Source of the DNA: Isoetes taiwanensis
Taxonomy: Eukaryota; Streptophyta; Lycopodiopsida; Isoetales; Isoetaceae
Direction of reading: 5' to 3'
DNA length: 64,000 nucleotides
Assembly (NCBI GenBank): GCA_021234155.1
Contig: JAJEKV010000096.1
Span: forward strand, 1,682,010-1,746,009
Below, in pieces: positions 45,480-56,143 of this stretch (its first letter is position 1; each line of letters opens with the position of its first letter). A program made the position numbers and the translations under genes. Below the pieces are notes generated by a model. That model saw only the letters and a program-made list of their open reading frames with translations, had not been told where the DNA came from and made no database searches.

Positions 45480-47540
45480 AAAGTGGAAAAGGTGAGAACG
45501 ATTACACGCAATTGAATGGGCACAAAGTACTATGTAATAGAAGATATGAAAAAGAAGTAAGATCGATACATTTTCGGTTTCTTTCAAAGTTGATGGATAA
45601 GATAGATATAAAGTCCATGATAAAAGAATACATGATTATAAGACTGGGAGACTATGGGGAAACTATGATGAAGGACAATTGGATTTGGATGGAAATACTC
45701 CAAGTCTCTTGTTGATTATATGTATAAGCCATATGGCATATTTGCGGTGAAGAAGTGCCTAAATGTGTCTGGCTGTGCACCGGCATGGCAAGGTTTATAG
45801 ATGCAAATGTCGGCCATGTAAGGACTATGGATATGAACATTATTAAATCTAGAGAACTACGGAATATGTTCTATAAAGGCCTAAACTTTATTCCTGACAA
45901 ACCCTTGGATATTGAGGAGTTTATGGCAGATATGGATAAAGGCCTGGAGTATATGTTTGAAAGACATGCAGGCAGAGGCAGATACTTACATCCATTGGAA
46001 AAAGAAGGGATAAAAAAAAGTGCTCGAGAATAATTAAGAAAAAAGGCCAAGACCAAATAAAAGAGCATAAGAAAACCAAATGTGCCTTTTATGATATCAA
46101 AGTCGAAAAAAACCATGGATTGGCTGGTTAAAAACCTCTATATAGCAGGAGTGGATAAAGCGGCAAACGTGCCCTCTTTTATTTGCCCATGGCACATTAG
46201 AGACATGGCGAGGCAGAGACTGCAAGGCCCTGACTTTGAAAGATCCAAAATAAAAAAGGTAGAGCTGCAAATTCAGCTAAATGGGAGCCTGCTTCAAGAG
46301 TTCAATCTGGATTGTCCGTGATAAAGATAGGCTACCCTACCTATTGGGAACCTTCAAAGCCCACAAAGGAGAATACCGGGATCACTAATGCCAACCGACT
46401 ATTTTCACACTCCCCGCTAAGCTTGTCTCTAGAGGACTTAGAGGCATTTTAGATGTTCTGCCAAAAGCTTACATGGAAAAATTGAGTAAATTAAATGTGC
46501 TCTTGCCAGGCAAGGTAAACCCATTTTGGATGGTAAACTCCATGTATGAAGTGATGCTAAATCTGCCTACAAAAATACATGACATTTATACGGCAGATAT
46601 TGCAAAATGCTACGAGAATATACCAATTGATGGTGAAAATGGTGTATGCAAAATCATGAGCATGATTATAGAATGGGCAGTGGCTTATATGAGCGGTAAT
46701 AGTGATAAATGTAAACTTTGGTACAAGATTGTAGATGACGAGGTAGTGGCTACATGGGGACCAAAAAGCCAGGAAGGTAATGCATGGCAAAGCATGGAAT
46801 ACTCACAATTCTATGAACTGAATGTTTGGTTGCTACAGAGATGCTATCTGATTCAAGGGGATAATGTATGGAGACAAAAATGTGGGATTCCAATGGGGTT
46901 CTCATGCTCCCCAGAATGGTGTAACATATATTTGTCATACTTTGAATTTACATTCATTGAAAAGTTAGCATATCATGGCAGATATCAGGATATAGGAAGA
47001 TTTAAAGATGCGAGGAGATTCATGGATGACTTGTTCATCCCAAATGGTGGCTGTCTGGATGAATTTTTTCAAAAAGACAGAAGTTGTAAGGACAGCTGGA
47101 ACATATACAATCTCGATGTGCTTCAAATAAAAGATGAAACCGTATATTCACAGCTTAAAGATGGATCTAAGGGTGCTGGTTTTAGAGGCAACTTTCTAAA
47201 TGTGACTTTCGAAATATTGGACCATAACACAGGACTGTTTCAGACCAGTAGATATGACAAGAGAAAGAAACTTCCCTTTCAAACTATAAAGTTCATCCAC
47301 GCAACGAGCTCTAGACCATACTTGAATGCAAGCAGGGTGATTATTTCACAAGTCCTGCCTTATGTATATGCCCATTCGAGTCCCGTGGAGGCAGCTAAGG
47401 ATATAAATGGTCTGATTGAGGACTTTACAAAGAATGGGTTCCACAGGGATGATCTGATAGAAAATGTCATAAGAATGATAAATTATGAGAAATTTCCAGG
47501 CTTGGTTTATGATGTAAAGATGATTCTAGGCTACTTGTAA
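45480..47540 (+). pseudogene. Penelope-like RT, copy 1 (frameshifted N-terminal half)
   Basis: The C-terminal 355 codons (46,473-47,540) are open and include motif A (TADIAKCYENIP), motif B (GIPMGFSCSP) and motif C (RFMDD). The N-terminal half is present but split into at least three frames at about 45,700, 46,030 and 46,320. Where it differs from copy 2 (ELNVWLLQ and EPQCLVAT), a short compensated frameshift at a CTG site is the cause. Confidence 0.85.
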
Positions 47541-47560
47541 GTAGTAAAACTTCGTGTGTA

Positions 47561-47651
47561 GGATAGTAGGACCCTTCTTTTCATAGGAAGGGTCCTGCAT
47601 CCTACTGTGCATCAATCGATGCATCCTATGAAAAGAAGTGTCGTACTACCC
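47561..47651 (+). other. Foldback structure after the RT stop, copy 1
   Basis: CTTCTTTTCATAGGA (47,574-47,588) pairs perfectly with TCCTATGAAAAGAAG (47,624-47,638). The stem extends outward imperfectly (ATAGTAGGAC with GTCGTACTAC). TGCATC-AATC-GATGCA (47,608-47,623) forms the apical hairpin. A competing stem pairs AGGACCCTTC (47,568-47,577) with GAAGGGTCCT (47,587-47,596). The two main stems cannot form together. Confidence 0.8.
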
Positions 47652-47670
47652 GAGGGAGGGTCGAGGCCAA

Positions 47671-47697
47671 GAAAGAAGAAGAAGAAGAAGAAGAAGA
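47671..47697. repeat. (GAA)n microsatellite, copy 1
   Basis: A short GAA run about 20 bp after the foldback; its length differs in each copy. Confidence 0.95.
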
Positions 47698-48071
47698 TAG
47701 GATAACTGAGACTTTGTGAAAGACCTAAACTATGCAAGCAGAATGGGCTTATGGGAATAATATGAGCATAATTCCAAGGTTTTGTATCTTCTATACCTAG
47801 AATTATTATTTTGATGTATGGAAAGCCTATTTTATATTTTATATCTTTAAAAGTTGTTTTGACCTATGGTTTTCTTTTATAATTTGTGGGACTACTAAAT
47901 AAGTTTAAGAATTTGAATGTATTTCTCTTAAGTTAAATTTTTACTGACCCTCATAATCTTTGTGGCATAAAAAGAAGGCTGGCATATGCCTATGCTGATG
48001 ACGGATCTAAAAAGCTAAAGGGTCAAGCATTTATATACTGCGAATTTCAAGATCGATTTGTGATTTAGGGC

Positions 48072-48293
48072 ATGGTAGCAGGGATAATAAGTGAGGAGCC
48101 TCAGCCGAACTCATTAAATATGAAGACCACCGAGCAAGATACTTTTGACCACGGCATTATTTTGCCAGGCGGGAAAGCTTACGAGAAAATCGTAGACTTG
48201 AACTTAGAAGCAAAACTAACACTAAGGTTTGTTGAAGAGGAACGCTTGGCGCTGATATCTCAAAGTCTGCAATATGCCGAGGGGTGTGTATGA
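48072..48293 (+). CDS. Small ORF A (73 aa), copy 1
   Basis: ATG opens MVAGIISEEPQPNS and the frame ends at EGCV. The peptide is identical in all three copies. It is acidic, with no membrane segment and no recognised family. The upstream frame (YADDGSKKLKGQAF) is protein-like up to a stop just before the ATG, so this may be the end of a longer former ORF. Confidence 0.4.
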   Translation: MVAGIISEEPQPNSLNMKTTEQDTFDHGIILPGGKAYEKIVDLNLEAKLTLRFVEEERLALISQSLQYAEGCV

Positions 48294-48504
48294 ACGAATA
48301 CCTGGAAAGAACAAGAAAGCTCAGAATCTTTGGAAACTACCCATCAAGAAAATTTGGGAAAGCGAATTCTGGAAGCAAATTCATCAGCACAAGAGATCAA
48401 AACAAGCCAAACGGCGGAGGGAGCGCTCAAATACAGGTTCCCCTACATGTCACAGTGATTTAAAACTTAATTTAGCCTCCTGTATTTTTTTAGTACGTTT
48501 TTGA
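48274..48504 (+). CDS. Small ORF B, copy 1 (variant 3' half)
   Basis: It overlaps ORF A by 20 bp and starts MPRGVYERIPGKNKKA, a strongly basic N-terminus. After that the frame differs from copies 2 and 3 because of a changed CTCAGAATCTTTGG segment. The basic start is reminiscent of nucleic-acid-binding tails, but that is inference. Confidence 0.35.
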   Translation: MPRGVYERIPGKNKKAQNLWKLPIKKIWESEFWKQIHQHKRSKQAKRRRERSNTGSPTCHSDLKLNLASCIFLVRF

Positions 48505-50496
48505 AAGTGGGCTTAAGTAGAAGACGTTGCCTTTCTTGTATGCTAGAAACACGTGGTATTTTTGTAACTTGTTTTGGTGGAAAGTCGGATCTGTGGCCGG
48601 TGCAAAAAGGAGAATAAGAGGCCATTGCTATTTGTATTCAGAGCTATCATGCCACGGTTGTTCAGAATATATAACATACTTATGCATGCATTCCTTTATC
48701 TGAACATAGGCCGCTTTAATGTCTTTCATCTATGGCGTTTTCCAAGTCAGCCATGGTTTGAACAATGTCCGCTTTAATACCTTTTTTCTATTGCTTTTTC
48801 TATGGTAGCCCTGTACATCTTTTATGTCACTACTTTTACATCTTTAAAGCCAGCTACTTTTGAAGAAAAGATCAAGGTTGCTTCTTTGAAACATACTTGC
48901 TACATGATGGCATATTATATAGTAGTTGATAGGCCTGCTACAGTTTAGTCTAGGCTGATCCAAAAAAGGTGCTTGTAACATATCGGGGAACAGGGTTTAA
49001 TCTGAGCTCTATGAATGATACATGTGTATGATTAGAGTTCTAGTTAATTCTTGAATGTCATAGTTTGATTGGCATCTTAGTTGTATACTGGCAGGTTTAA
49101 GATACAAAGGCTCATATGCCTAGGTGGATAAAGTAAAAGGTAATAGTGCTGGAAATACATTCTAGATGCATGTCTACATCTGCTACTGCATTATATTCTT
49201 GCTCATAAGATGCATGAAACTAAAATTTGGCCCCTGATATAAGGACTAGAATTTGGTCCTTGCTGATATACGGTAACATAGATTGATTTCTAAGTTATGA
49301 TTAGGGATGTAAATAATTAGTTCTTGGAATGGTTATGGTATGCTTAGGATAATTCTGTTTTGGTGGAAATATCCTAGTTTATAGCATTTAACCCAAGAGG
49401 TGAAGGGCGAAGAGCCATGTAGTTTCAATGCTTACCTGACGCCCCTTACATAGTTACCGGATGCTAACTTTTGTAATGCTTGGGTGCAGGTAACCGAAAC
49501 TACATCTCCTTGATGTTTGGTTCAAATGCTTGTATGTACAAAGCTACTTAATGATGCTGCTTTCTTGGACTGCTATGGTACAAGGACATGAAGCAGTATA
49601 TATGGTATGACCTTTCCAAAGGAAACCACAAGAACAAAGAGTTATGGAGTATTTGGTTAAGTTTGTACAAAGATAATGCAGTGTCTCTTGAAGCAGCAGT
49701 ATTTTATAAGATATAGGATTACTTATATTTGTTAGTTTAAGTTTAAAGGAGGATCAAGATAAACATTTGACTGATATACATGTAATTGAGCTGGAACAAA
49801 AATGAATGATACTATATTTAATATGACTCTTATTCCTACAAATTAGACAGCGTAAATGAAAATTTTACATGAAACAACTCTGATATAGCAGCGTGCATAA
49901 ATGGAAGTTATTTTAAACAATTAGACATGACTATTATTATAGCATCTCAGCCTTTTGACTCTTCTTCCTGTAAACCAGATTTGTTAAATATTTGTTAAAT
50001 AATTGATCATAATGTAAATCTGTCCTATATGTTCCAGATTATTAGTATAAACAATATGACTGATATATTACATCGTAGATTTATGTCTTTCTTGATTATC
50101 AAAATAGACAATAGAGGCTCAATAGAACTTATTAGTGTGGCCTGGGTAACGCCAGGATGGATATGTGTTGCGTTTTCTTTGCCATGAATGAATGCGGTAT
50201 AATATGATGTATTCACATTTAACTGTTAGTAATCCTGGCAAAGAAGTGTTGAAGAAGAAATCGAGACTTCCATTTGCTGGAGATATCCGGCATGCACACT
50301 AGTTTGGTTCTGCCTCGTAATTAATTTGAACCAAATTTGCTCAGCTGACATGGACCTGTCATTGCTGTGTTCTTCTGTTTAATTTTTAAAGGCTAATCTC
50401 TCCTGCGATTGTCTTGTTATATATTTGGATACAAAAAACGTATAATGACTCTCTGGTATCTGGTTACAGAAAAAGAATGTTTGGAATAATCAGCTG
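48505..50496. other. Non-coding spacer of the retroelement unit, copy 1 to 2
   Basis: About 2 kb of AT-rich sequence nearly identical to 56,144-58,170. It holds no convincing ORF. It should contain the 3' UTR of one copy and the 5' region of the next, so promoter and element borders probably lie here. Confidence 0.6.
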
Positions 50497-50535
50497 GTGG
50501 ACCTTGGATATGGAGACTTGGGAGAGGCACCAAAC

Positions 50536-51951
50536 ATGGCTGTCCAGTCAATCTTCTGTCTAATCCCCACCAGGGAGATACATGCATTTATTATTGCAAA
50601 AGTGAAAGATCTCCCTCCAAATGCATTCTCTCCCGTCAACCATCTTGGCTTTAGCACATGGATGGAGATATTTCAGAAATTGGATGATAAGAAAATGGCT
50701 GTAAATGAATGCTTAGGCATCATAGATCAAGTATTTGCGGAGACACAAGAAGTGCTGGCAGACAGAACTGATATGGACGATGTTCTGGCCCTGGAATTCA
50801 AGCTTGGTGTTACACACTTGGAAAAGGTACATGAACTTACTGATGTTACCTTTGAAGCACAGGGTGTTACTCCAAACAATACTGTTTTTGAGGGGCAGGC
50901 AACACAAGGTTTAGCTAGTTATATCCCTCAGGTGGACTTGGACTTAATGAAGAAAGAAAGTGAGGCCAATATAGAAAAGTTAAGCATGGGCGATACTATG
51001 AGGCTTACTTTGCAAAACTGTATCAGATTCCCCATTATCTCAGAAATGGCTATTGAATGGTTAGGGGAAGAATTCGCACAAGGTCTATGGCGCAGCCAGA
51101 ACTATAGCACTCTAGCCCCAATCAGTAAAAAAGCATGGATTTTTATGGCTGGTTTAACAGTGGAGGAATTGACTGAAGTTGACAATGCAGCAAAAAATAT
51201 GACGAAGATTATTGATAAAGAGGAGATGCTCTTTCCGATTGGTACTAACTTCTTTGACAAAAGATGCCAGAACAACAAGGGATTGACCATCTTTGTTAAA
51301 GCACATATGGGATACAAAGATGTTGAAAGAAATTATTCTTATATCCACCGTATATGGAGAAGCTTCAGTCCATATTTCAAATGTAATTGTCAAGCATGTG
51401 CTGATACTATCACTTGGTTCGATCAAGCTGTCTGGTACGTGCTTAATCACCTTGAGCAGGTCTATCCCAGGTATACACAAGCTGGACGGATAGGGTCATT
51501 TATATACTTTATACAGCAACATCTGAAACGACCTGTCATGGCGCAACTGGTCTACATGCAGGTCAGGGAAATGCTTATTAAAATTACGAACAAACTGGCC
51601 TCAAACCCACAATGTGATCTCAAGGCAGCCTTTGGTGACACTAAGCTAGTTGATGTATGCGAAGTGATGCTAAAAGACAAGAAATTTGTGGACAAGAAGT
51701 TCAAGAACAACAATAACGAACCTGCTACTTCATATCAGACAAATAAATCCACTTATGGCAGTGAGTGTTTTCTGCCACCAAGAGTAGCAAGGTCGGCAGT
51801 AGATCTATCCTCCAAGGCAAATGATAGCATTATCAATCTATCAGATTCTATAGTGGCATGTTCCCCTGGGGAGAACTCAGTGAATAAAGGGGACAAACCT
51901 GAAGGTCTACACAAGTATCTGGTGGAGAAACCAGAACGTCTTCTTTACTGA
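50536..51951 (+). CDS. ORF1 of the Penelope-like element, intact middle copy
   Basis: The frame is open from 50,449; the first ATG is at 50,536 (NMAVQSIF), giving 471 residues. I recognise no family. Visible features are a helical N-terminal half rich in Glu and Leu, a Cys cluster (FKCNCQACAD, C-x-C-x2-C, about residue 283 from the ATG) that could bind zinc, a WFDQAVWYVLNHLEQVYP helix, and a Lys/Asn-rich stretch (KDKKFVDKKFKNNNN). The tail is low-complexity, rich in Ser and Asp. It precedes the RT in the same direction by 1.2 kb. An RNA-binding or particle protein is a plausible role by analogy with other retroelement ORF1s, but nothing in the sequence proves it. A TTACAG at 50,464-50,469 could be a splice acceptor. 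Confidence 0.65.
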   Translation: MAVQSIFCLIPTREIHAFIIAKVKDLPPNAFSPVNHLGFSTWMEIFQKLDDKKMAVNECLGIIDQVFAETQEVLADRTDMDDVLALEFKLGVTHLEKVHELTDVTFEAQGVTPNNTVFEGQATQGLASYIPQVDLDLMKKESEANIEKLSMGDTMRLTLQNCIRFPIISEMAIEWLGEEFAQGLWRSQNYSTLAPISKKAWIFMAGLTVEELTEVDNAAKNMTKIIDKEEMLFPIGTNFFDKRCQNNKGLTIFVKAHMGYKDVERNYSYIHRIWRSFSPYFKCNCQACADTITWFDQAVWYVLNHLEQVYPRYTQAGRIGSFIYFIQQHLKRPVMAQLVYMQVREMLIKITNKLASNPQCDLKAAFGDTKLVDVCEVMLKDKKFVDKKFKNNNNEPATSYQTNKSTYGSECFLPPRVARSAVDLSSKANDSIINLSDSIVACSPGENSVNKGDKPEGLHKYLVEKPERLLY

Positions 51952-53127
51952 CAGTACTTCAGATCTCATCTGATATGACATGACATTGGTCCTTGGACTA
52001 TGGCATGCTATCCTGCCTTAGGCGGAAGACACTATCTGGGCCCACTGATTGCCCATAGTGTTCCAAAAAACATGAAATTCCAAAAAAAAGTATATCTACT
52101 TAAAATAGTCGCTGCTAATATGCTGAATGATACTTTTTGGTTACAGGCATAATGCTGATTTTGATCAATACTGTGATGATCTCTACAAACTGTTTAAGAA
52201 TGTCATGCGCAGTACTTGATAAGGCTATACAAAGTGGTTTTTAGAGAAGAATCTATATTCATGATATATTAGTCTTAATTCTGTGCCTACAATGTTATAC
52301 CGATATCATCAGACTGTTTAATACTGAATAAGCTCTGTGTCTCAGAGCATAACAGTAGAAAATTGGTAAATGAAGGTGATCACTTCAAATACCCATGCAG
52401 TATAAGGACACGCATAAAATCACATACGTTACAATAACCGAAGATGAACTAATGCATCTAAGATGTGGAGATAACTTTATGAAAATAATCTGAGCAAGAA
52501 AGAAGCTGCAGTTTAATATTACAAGCTCAGCATAATCAGATTTGGTGATCCAATCAGGCATGAATTTTATAGTTAAATTCCAATCAATAGATTCTGCTAT
52601 GATGGAAATTAAACACATGCAAGTATAATAATAAGGAGAATGCAATCATCTCTGTACCCACCTGGCAACGAGTCAATATCAGAAATGGATATTTACGCAG
52701 TATCTATGGCAGCTTGTAAGATTGGAAAGTACATAAATACATGGTTATAAGTCTGGGCTGTAAAGTTTATGCCCATGTATATGTTTAGGGCTATTCTTAA
52801 CCAAAGAGGGAACATACTCCAGCATGATGCAAGAAGGAACAAGGAAACGATTTAAAGCCAATATTGTGTCTGCATGTTTATAGCATGTTATTTGGCTAAG
52901 AAAGAGCTTAACATTCAGACCCGGTGTTACAGGAAGGGTGTACGGTACATACTTTCTCATCACAGGTCTGCATTCAATTAAAGCTCAGTAAAACAATGAA
53001 AATCGGATTGATTATATAAATGCAATACCCGTATTTGGGATTCTCTATGCAATGCCCGCTTTGCATGTTCTTATTTTTCTGAGAACTAGCTGCAACAACG
53101 GTTCAATGCTAACTGCAGTGGCATTAT
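51952..53127 (+). other. Inter-ORF segment with broken coding-like stretches, middle copy
   Basis: Short protein-like runs occur in changing frames: YVTITEDELMHLRCGDNF near 52,425-52,480, SSLYPPGNESISEMDIYAV near 52,650-52,705, and CLAKKEL-type sequence near 52,890. All three copies have stops at comparable places. It may be a decayed N-terminal extension of the RT ORF or may contain introns. No GIY-YIG motif was found in it. Confidence 0.45.
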
Positions 53128-55212
53128 GTGCAGGAGGAAGAAAAAGTGGAAAAGGTGAGAACGATTACACGCAATTCGAATGGGCACAAAGTACTATGTA
53201 ATAGAAGATATGAAAAAAGAAGTAAGATCAGGATACATTTTCAGTTTCTTTCAAAGTTGATGGATAAGATAGATATAAAGTCCATGATAAAAGAATACAT
53301 GATTATAAGACTGGGAGACTATGGGGAAACTATGATGAAGGACACTGGATTTGGATGGAAATACTCCAAGTCTCTTGTTGATTATATGTATAAGCCATAT
53401 GGCATATTTGCAGCTGAAGAAGTGCCTAAATGTGTCTGTCAGGCACCGGGCATGGCAAGGTTTATAGATGCAAATGTCGGCCATGTAAGGACTATGGATA
53501 TGAACATTATTAAATCTAGAGAACTACGGAATATGTTCTATAAAGGCCTAAACTTTATTCCTGACAAACCCTTGGATATTGAGGAGTTTATGGCAGATAT
53601 GGATAAAGGCCTGGAGTATATGTTTGAAAGACATGCAGGCAGAGGCAGATACTTACATCCATTGGAAAAAGAAGGGATAAAAAAAAGTGCTCTGAGAATA
53701 ATTAAGAAAAAGGCCGAAGACCAAATAAAAGAGCATAAGAAAACCAAATGTGCCTTTTATGATATCAAAGTCAGAAAAGCCATGGATTGGCTGGTTAAAA
53801 ACCTCTATATAGCAGGAGTGGATAAAGCGGCAAACGTGCCCTCTTTTATTTGCCCATGGCACATTAGAGACATGGCGAGGCAGAGACTGCAAGGCCCTGA
53901 CTTTGAAAGATCCAAAATAAAAAAGGTAGAGCTGCAAATTCAGCTAAATGGGAGCCCACTTCAAGAGTTCAATCTGGATTGTCCGTATAAAGATAGGCTA
54001 CCCTACCTATTGGGAACCTTCAAAGCCCACAAAGGAGAATACCGGTGGATCACTAATGCCAACCGGACTATTTTCACACTCCCCGCTAAGCTTGTCTCTA
54101 GAGGACTTAGAGGCATTTTAGATGTTCTGCCAAAAGCTTACATGGAAAAATTGAGTAAATTAAATGTGCTCTTGCCAGGCAAGGTAAACCCATTTTGGAT
54201 GGTAAACTCCATGTATGAAGTGATGCTAAATCTGCCTACAAAAATACATGACATTTATACGGCAGATATTGCAAAATGCTACGAGAATATACCAATTGAT
54301 GGTGAAAATGGTGTATGCAAAATCATGAGCATGATTATAGAATGGGCAGTGGCTTATATGAGCGGTAATAGTGATAAATGTAAACTTTGGTACAAGATTG
54401 TAGATGACGAGGTAGTGGCTACATGGGGACCAAAAAGCCAGGAAGGTAATGCATGGCAAAGCATGGAATACTCACAATTCTATGAACCCCAATGTTTGGT
54501 TGCTACTGAGAGATGCTATCTGATTCAAGGGGATAATGTATGGAGACAAAAATGTGGGATTCCAATGGGGTTCTCATGCTCCCCAGAATGGTGTAACATA
54601 TATTTGTCATACTTTGAATTTACATTCATTGAAAAGTTAGCATATCATGGCAGATATCAGGATATAGGAAGATTTAAAGATGCGAGGAGATTCATGGATG
54701 ACTTGTTCATCCCAAATGGTGGCTGTCTGGATGAATTTTTTCAAAAAGACAGAAGTTGTAAGGACAGCTGGAACATATACAATCTCGATGTGCTTCAAAT
54801 AAAAGATGAAACCGTATATTCACAGCTTAAAGATGGATCTAAGGGTGCTGGTTTTAGAGGCAACTTTCTAAATGTGACTTTCGAAATATTGGACCATAAC
54901 ACAGGACTGTTTCAGACCAGTAGATATGACAAGAGAAAGAAACTTCCCTTTCAAACTATAAAGTTCATCCACGCAACGAGCTGTAGACCATACTTGAATG
55001 CAAGCAGGGTGATTATTTCACAAGTCCTGCCTTATGTATATGCCCATTCGAGTCCCGTGGAGGCAGCTAAGGATATAAATGGTCTGATTGAGGACTTTAC
55101 AAAGAATGGGTTCCACAGGGATGATCTGATAGAAAATGTCATAAGAATGATAAATTATGAGAAATTTCCAGGCTTGGTTTATGATGTAAAGATGATTCTA
55201 GGCTACTTGTAA
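53128..55212 (+). CDS. Penelope-like reverse transcriptase (ORF2), intact middle copy
   Basis: The open frame begins with GTG at 53,128; the first ATG is at 53,260, giving 650 residues. Numbering from 53,128, a C-x-C pair (Cys102, Cys104) is followed by GHVRTMDMNIIKSRELRNMF (118-137) and DKAANVPSFICPWHI (232-246). These match the CxC, GHV-TGDL and DKG-type blocks upstream of the RT in Chlamys/Naiad-type PLEs. RT motifs follow: YLLGTFKAHKGEYRWITNA (293-311), TADIAKCYENIP (catalytic Asp380), GIPMGFSCSPEWCNIYL (477-493) and RFMDDLF (Asp524, Asp525). A thumb-like end (LPFQTIKFIHATS, then NGF) leads directly to the stop. No endonuclease domain is fused at either end. The protein would copy element RNA into DNA. 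Confidence 0.85.
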   Translation: MQEEEKVEKVRTITRNSNGHKVLCNRRYEKRSKIRIHFQFLSKLMDKIDIKSMIKEYMIIRLGDYGETMMKDTGFGWKYSKSLVDYMYKPYGIFAAEEVPKCVCQAPGMARFIDANVGHVRTMDMNIIKSRELRNMFYKGLNFIPDKPLDIEEFMADMDKGLEYMFERHAGRGRYLHPLEKEGIKKSALRIIKKKAEDQIKEHKKTKCAFYDIKVRKAMDWLVKNLYIAGVDKAANVPSFICPWHIRDMARQRLQGPDFERSKIKKVELQIQLNGSPLQEFNLDCPYKDRLPYLLGTFKAHKGEYRWITNANRTIFTLPAKLVSRGLRGILDVLPKAYMEKLSKLNVLLPGKVNPFWMVNSMYEVMLNLPTKIHDIYTADIAKCYENIPIDGENGVCKIMSMIIEWAVAYMSGNSDKCKLWYKIVDDEVVATWGPKSQEGNAWQSMEYSQFYEPQCLVATERCYLIQGDNVWRQKCGIPMGFSCSPEWCNIYLSYFEFTFIEKLAYHGRYQDIGRFKDARRFMDDLFIPNGGCLDEFFQKDRSCKDSWNIYNLDVLQIKDETVYSQLKDGSKGAGFRGNFLNVTFEILDHNTGLFQTSRYDKRKKLPFQTIKFIHATSCRPYLNASRVIISQVLPYVYAHSSPVEAAKDINGLIEDFTKNGFHRDDLIENVIRMINYEKFPGLVYDVKMILGYL

Positions 55213-55232
55213 GTAGTAAAACTTCGTGTGTA

Positions 55233-55323
55233 GGATAGTAGGACCCTTCTTTTCATAGGAAGGGTCCTGCATCCTACTGTGCATCAATCGATGCATCCTA
55301 TGAAAAGAAGTGTCGTACTACCC
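55233..55323 (+). other. Foldback structure after the RT stop, middle copy
   Basis: Sequence identical to the copy-1 structure, beginning 20 bp after the TAA of the intact RT. Possible roles are a transcript 3' end, an RT start signal or an RNA-stability element; none is proven. Confidence 0.8.
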
Positions 55324-55340
55324 GAGGGAGGGTCGTGGGC

Positions 55341-55378
55341 GAAGAAGAAGAAGAAGAAGAAGAAGAAGAAGAAGAAGA
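55341..55378. repeat. (GAA)n microsatellite, middle copy
   Basis: About 12 GAA units, the longest of the three copies. Confidence 0.95.
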
Positions 55379-55752
55379 TAGGATAACTGAGACTTTGTGA
55401 AAGACCTAAACTATGCAAGCAGAATGGGCTTATGGGAATAATATGAGCATAATTCCAAGGTTTTGTATCTTCTATACCTAGAATTATTATTTTGATGTAT
55501 GGAAAGCCTATTTTATATTTTATATCTTTAAAAGTTGTTTTGACCTATGGTTTTCTTTTATAATTTGTGGGACTACTAAATAAGTTTAAGAATTTGAATG
55601 TATTTCTCTTAAGTTAAATTTTTACTGACCCTCATAATCTTTGTGGCATAAAAAGAAGGCTGGCATATGCCTATGCTGATGACGGATCTAAAAAGCTAAA
55701 GGGTCAAGCATTTATATACTGCGAATTTCAAGATCGATTTGTGATTTAGGGC

Positions 55753-55974
55753 ATGGTAGCAGGGATAATAAGTGAGGAGCCTCAGCCGAACTCATTAAAT
55801 ATGAAGACCACCGAGCAAGATACTTTTGACCACGGCATTATTTTGCCAGGCGGGAAAGCTTACGAGAAAATCGTAGACTTGAACTTAGAAGCAAAACTAA
55901 CACTAAGGTTTGTTGAAGAGGAACGCTTGGCGCTGATATCTCAAAGTCTGCAATATGCCGAGGGGTGTGTATGA
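55753..55974 (+). CDS. Small ORF A (73 aa), middle copy
   Basis: Same predicted peptide as in copy 1. It lies about 540 bp after the RT stop, in the same direction. Confidence 0.4.
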   Translation: MVAGIISEEPQPNSLNMKTTEQDTFDHGIILPGGKAYEKIVDLNLEAKLTLRFVEEERLALISQSLQYAEGCV

Positions 55975-56143
55975 ACGAATACCTGGAAAGAACAAGAAAG
56001 CTCCGAATGCTGGAAACTACCCATCAAGAAAATTTGGGAAAGCGAATTCTGGAAGCAAATTCATCAGCACAAGAGATCAAAACAAGCCAAACGGCGGAGG
56101 GAGCGCTCAAATACAGGTTCCCCTACATGTCACAGTGATTTAA
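55955..56143 (+). CDS. Small ORF B (62 aa), middle copy
   Basis: MPRGVYERIPGKNKKAPNAG leads into a Lys/Arg/Ser/Asn-rich chain ending IQVPLHVTVI. It overlaps ORF A by 20 bp in another frame, an arrangement that could reflect frameshifting or one broken longer ORF. Confidence 0.4.
   Translation: MPRGVYERIPGKNKKAPNAGNYPSRKFGKANSGSKFISTRDQNKPNGGGSAQIQVPLHVTVI

Noticed and set aside
47990-48030. Possible hammerhead ribozyme core (CTGATGA), expected in some PLEs
   Set aside because: No GAAA core strand or closing stems follow in the right spacing; the other CTGATGA hits in the unit also lack them.
48574-48777. 67-codon ORF in the retroelement spacer
   Set aside because: Its start differs between copies and no family is recognised.
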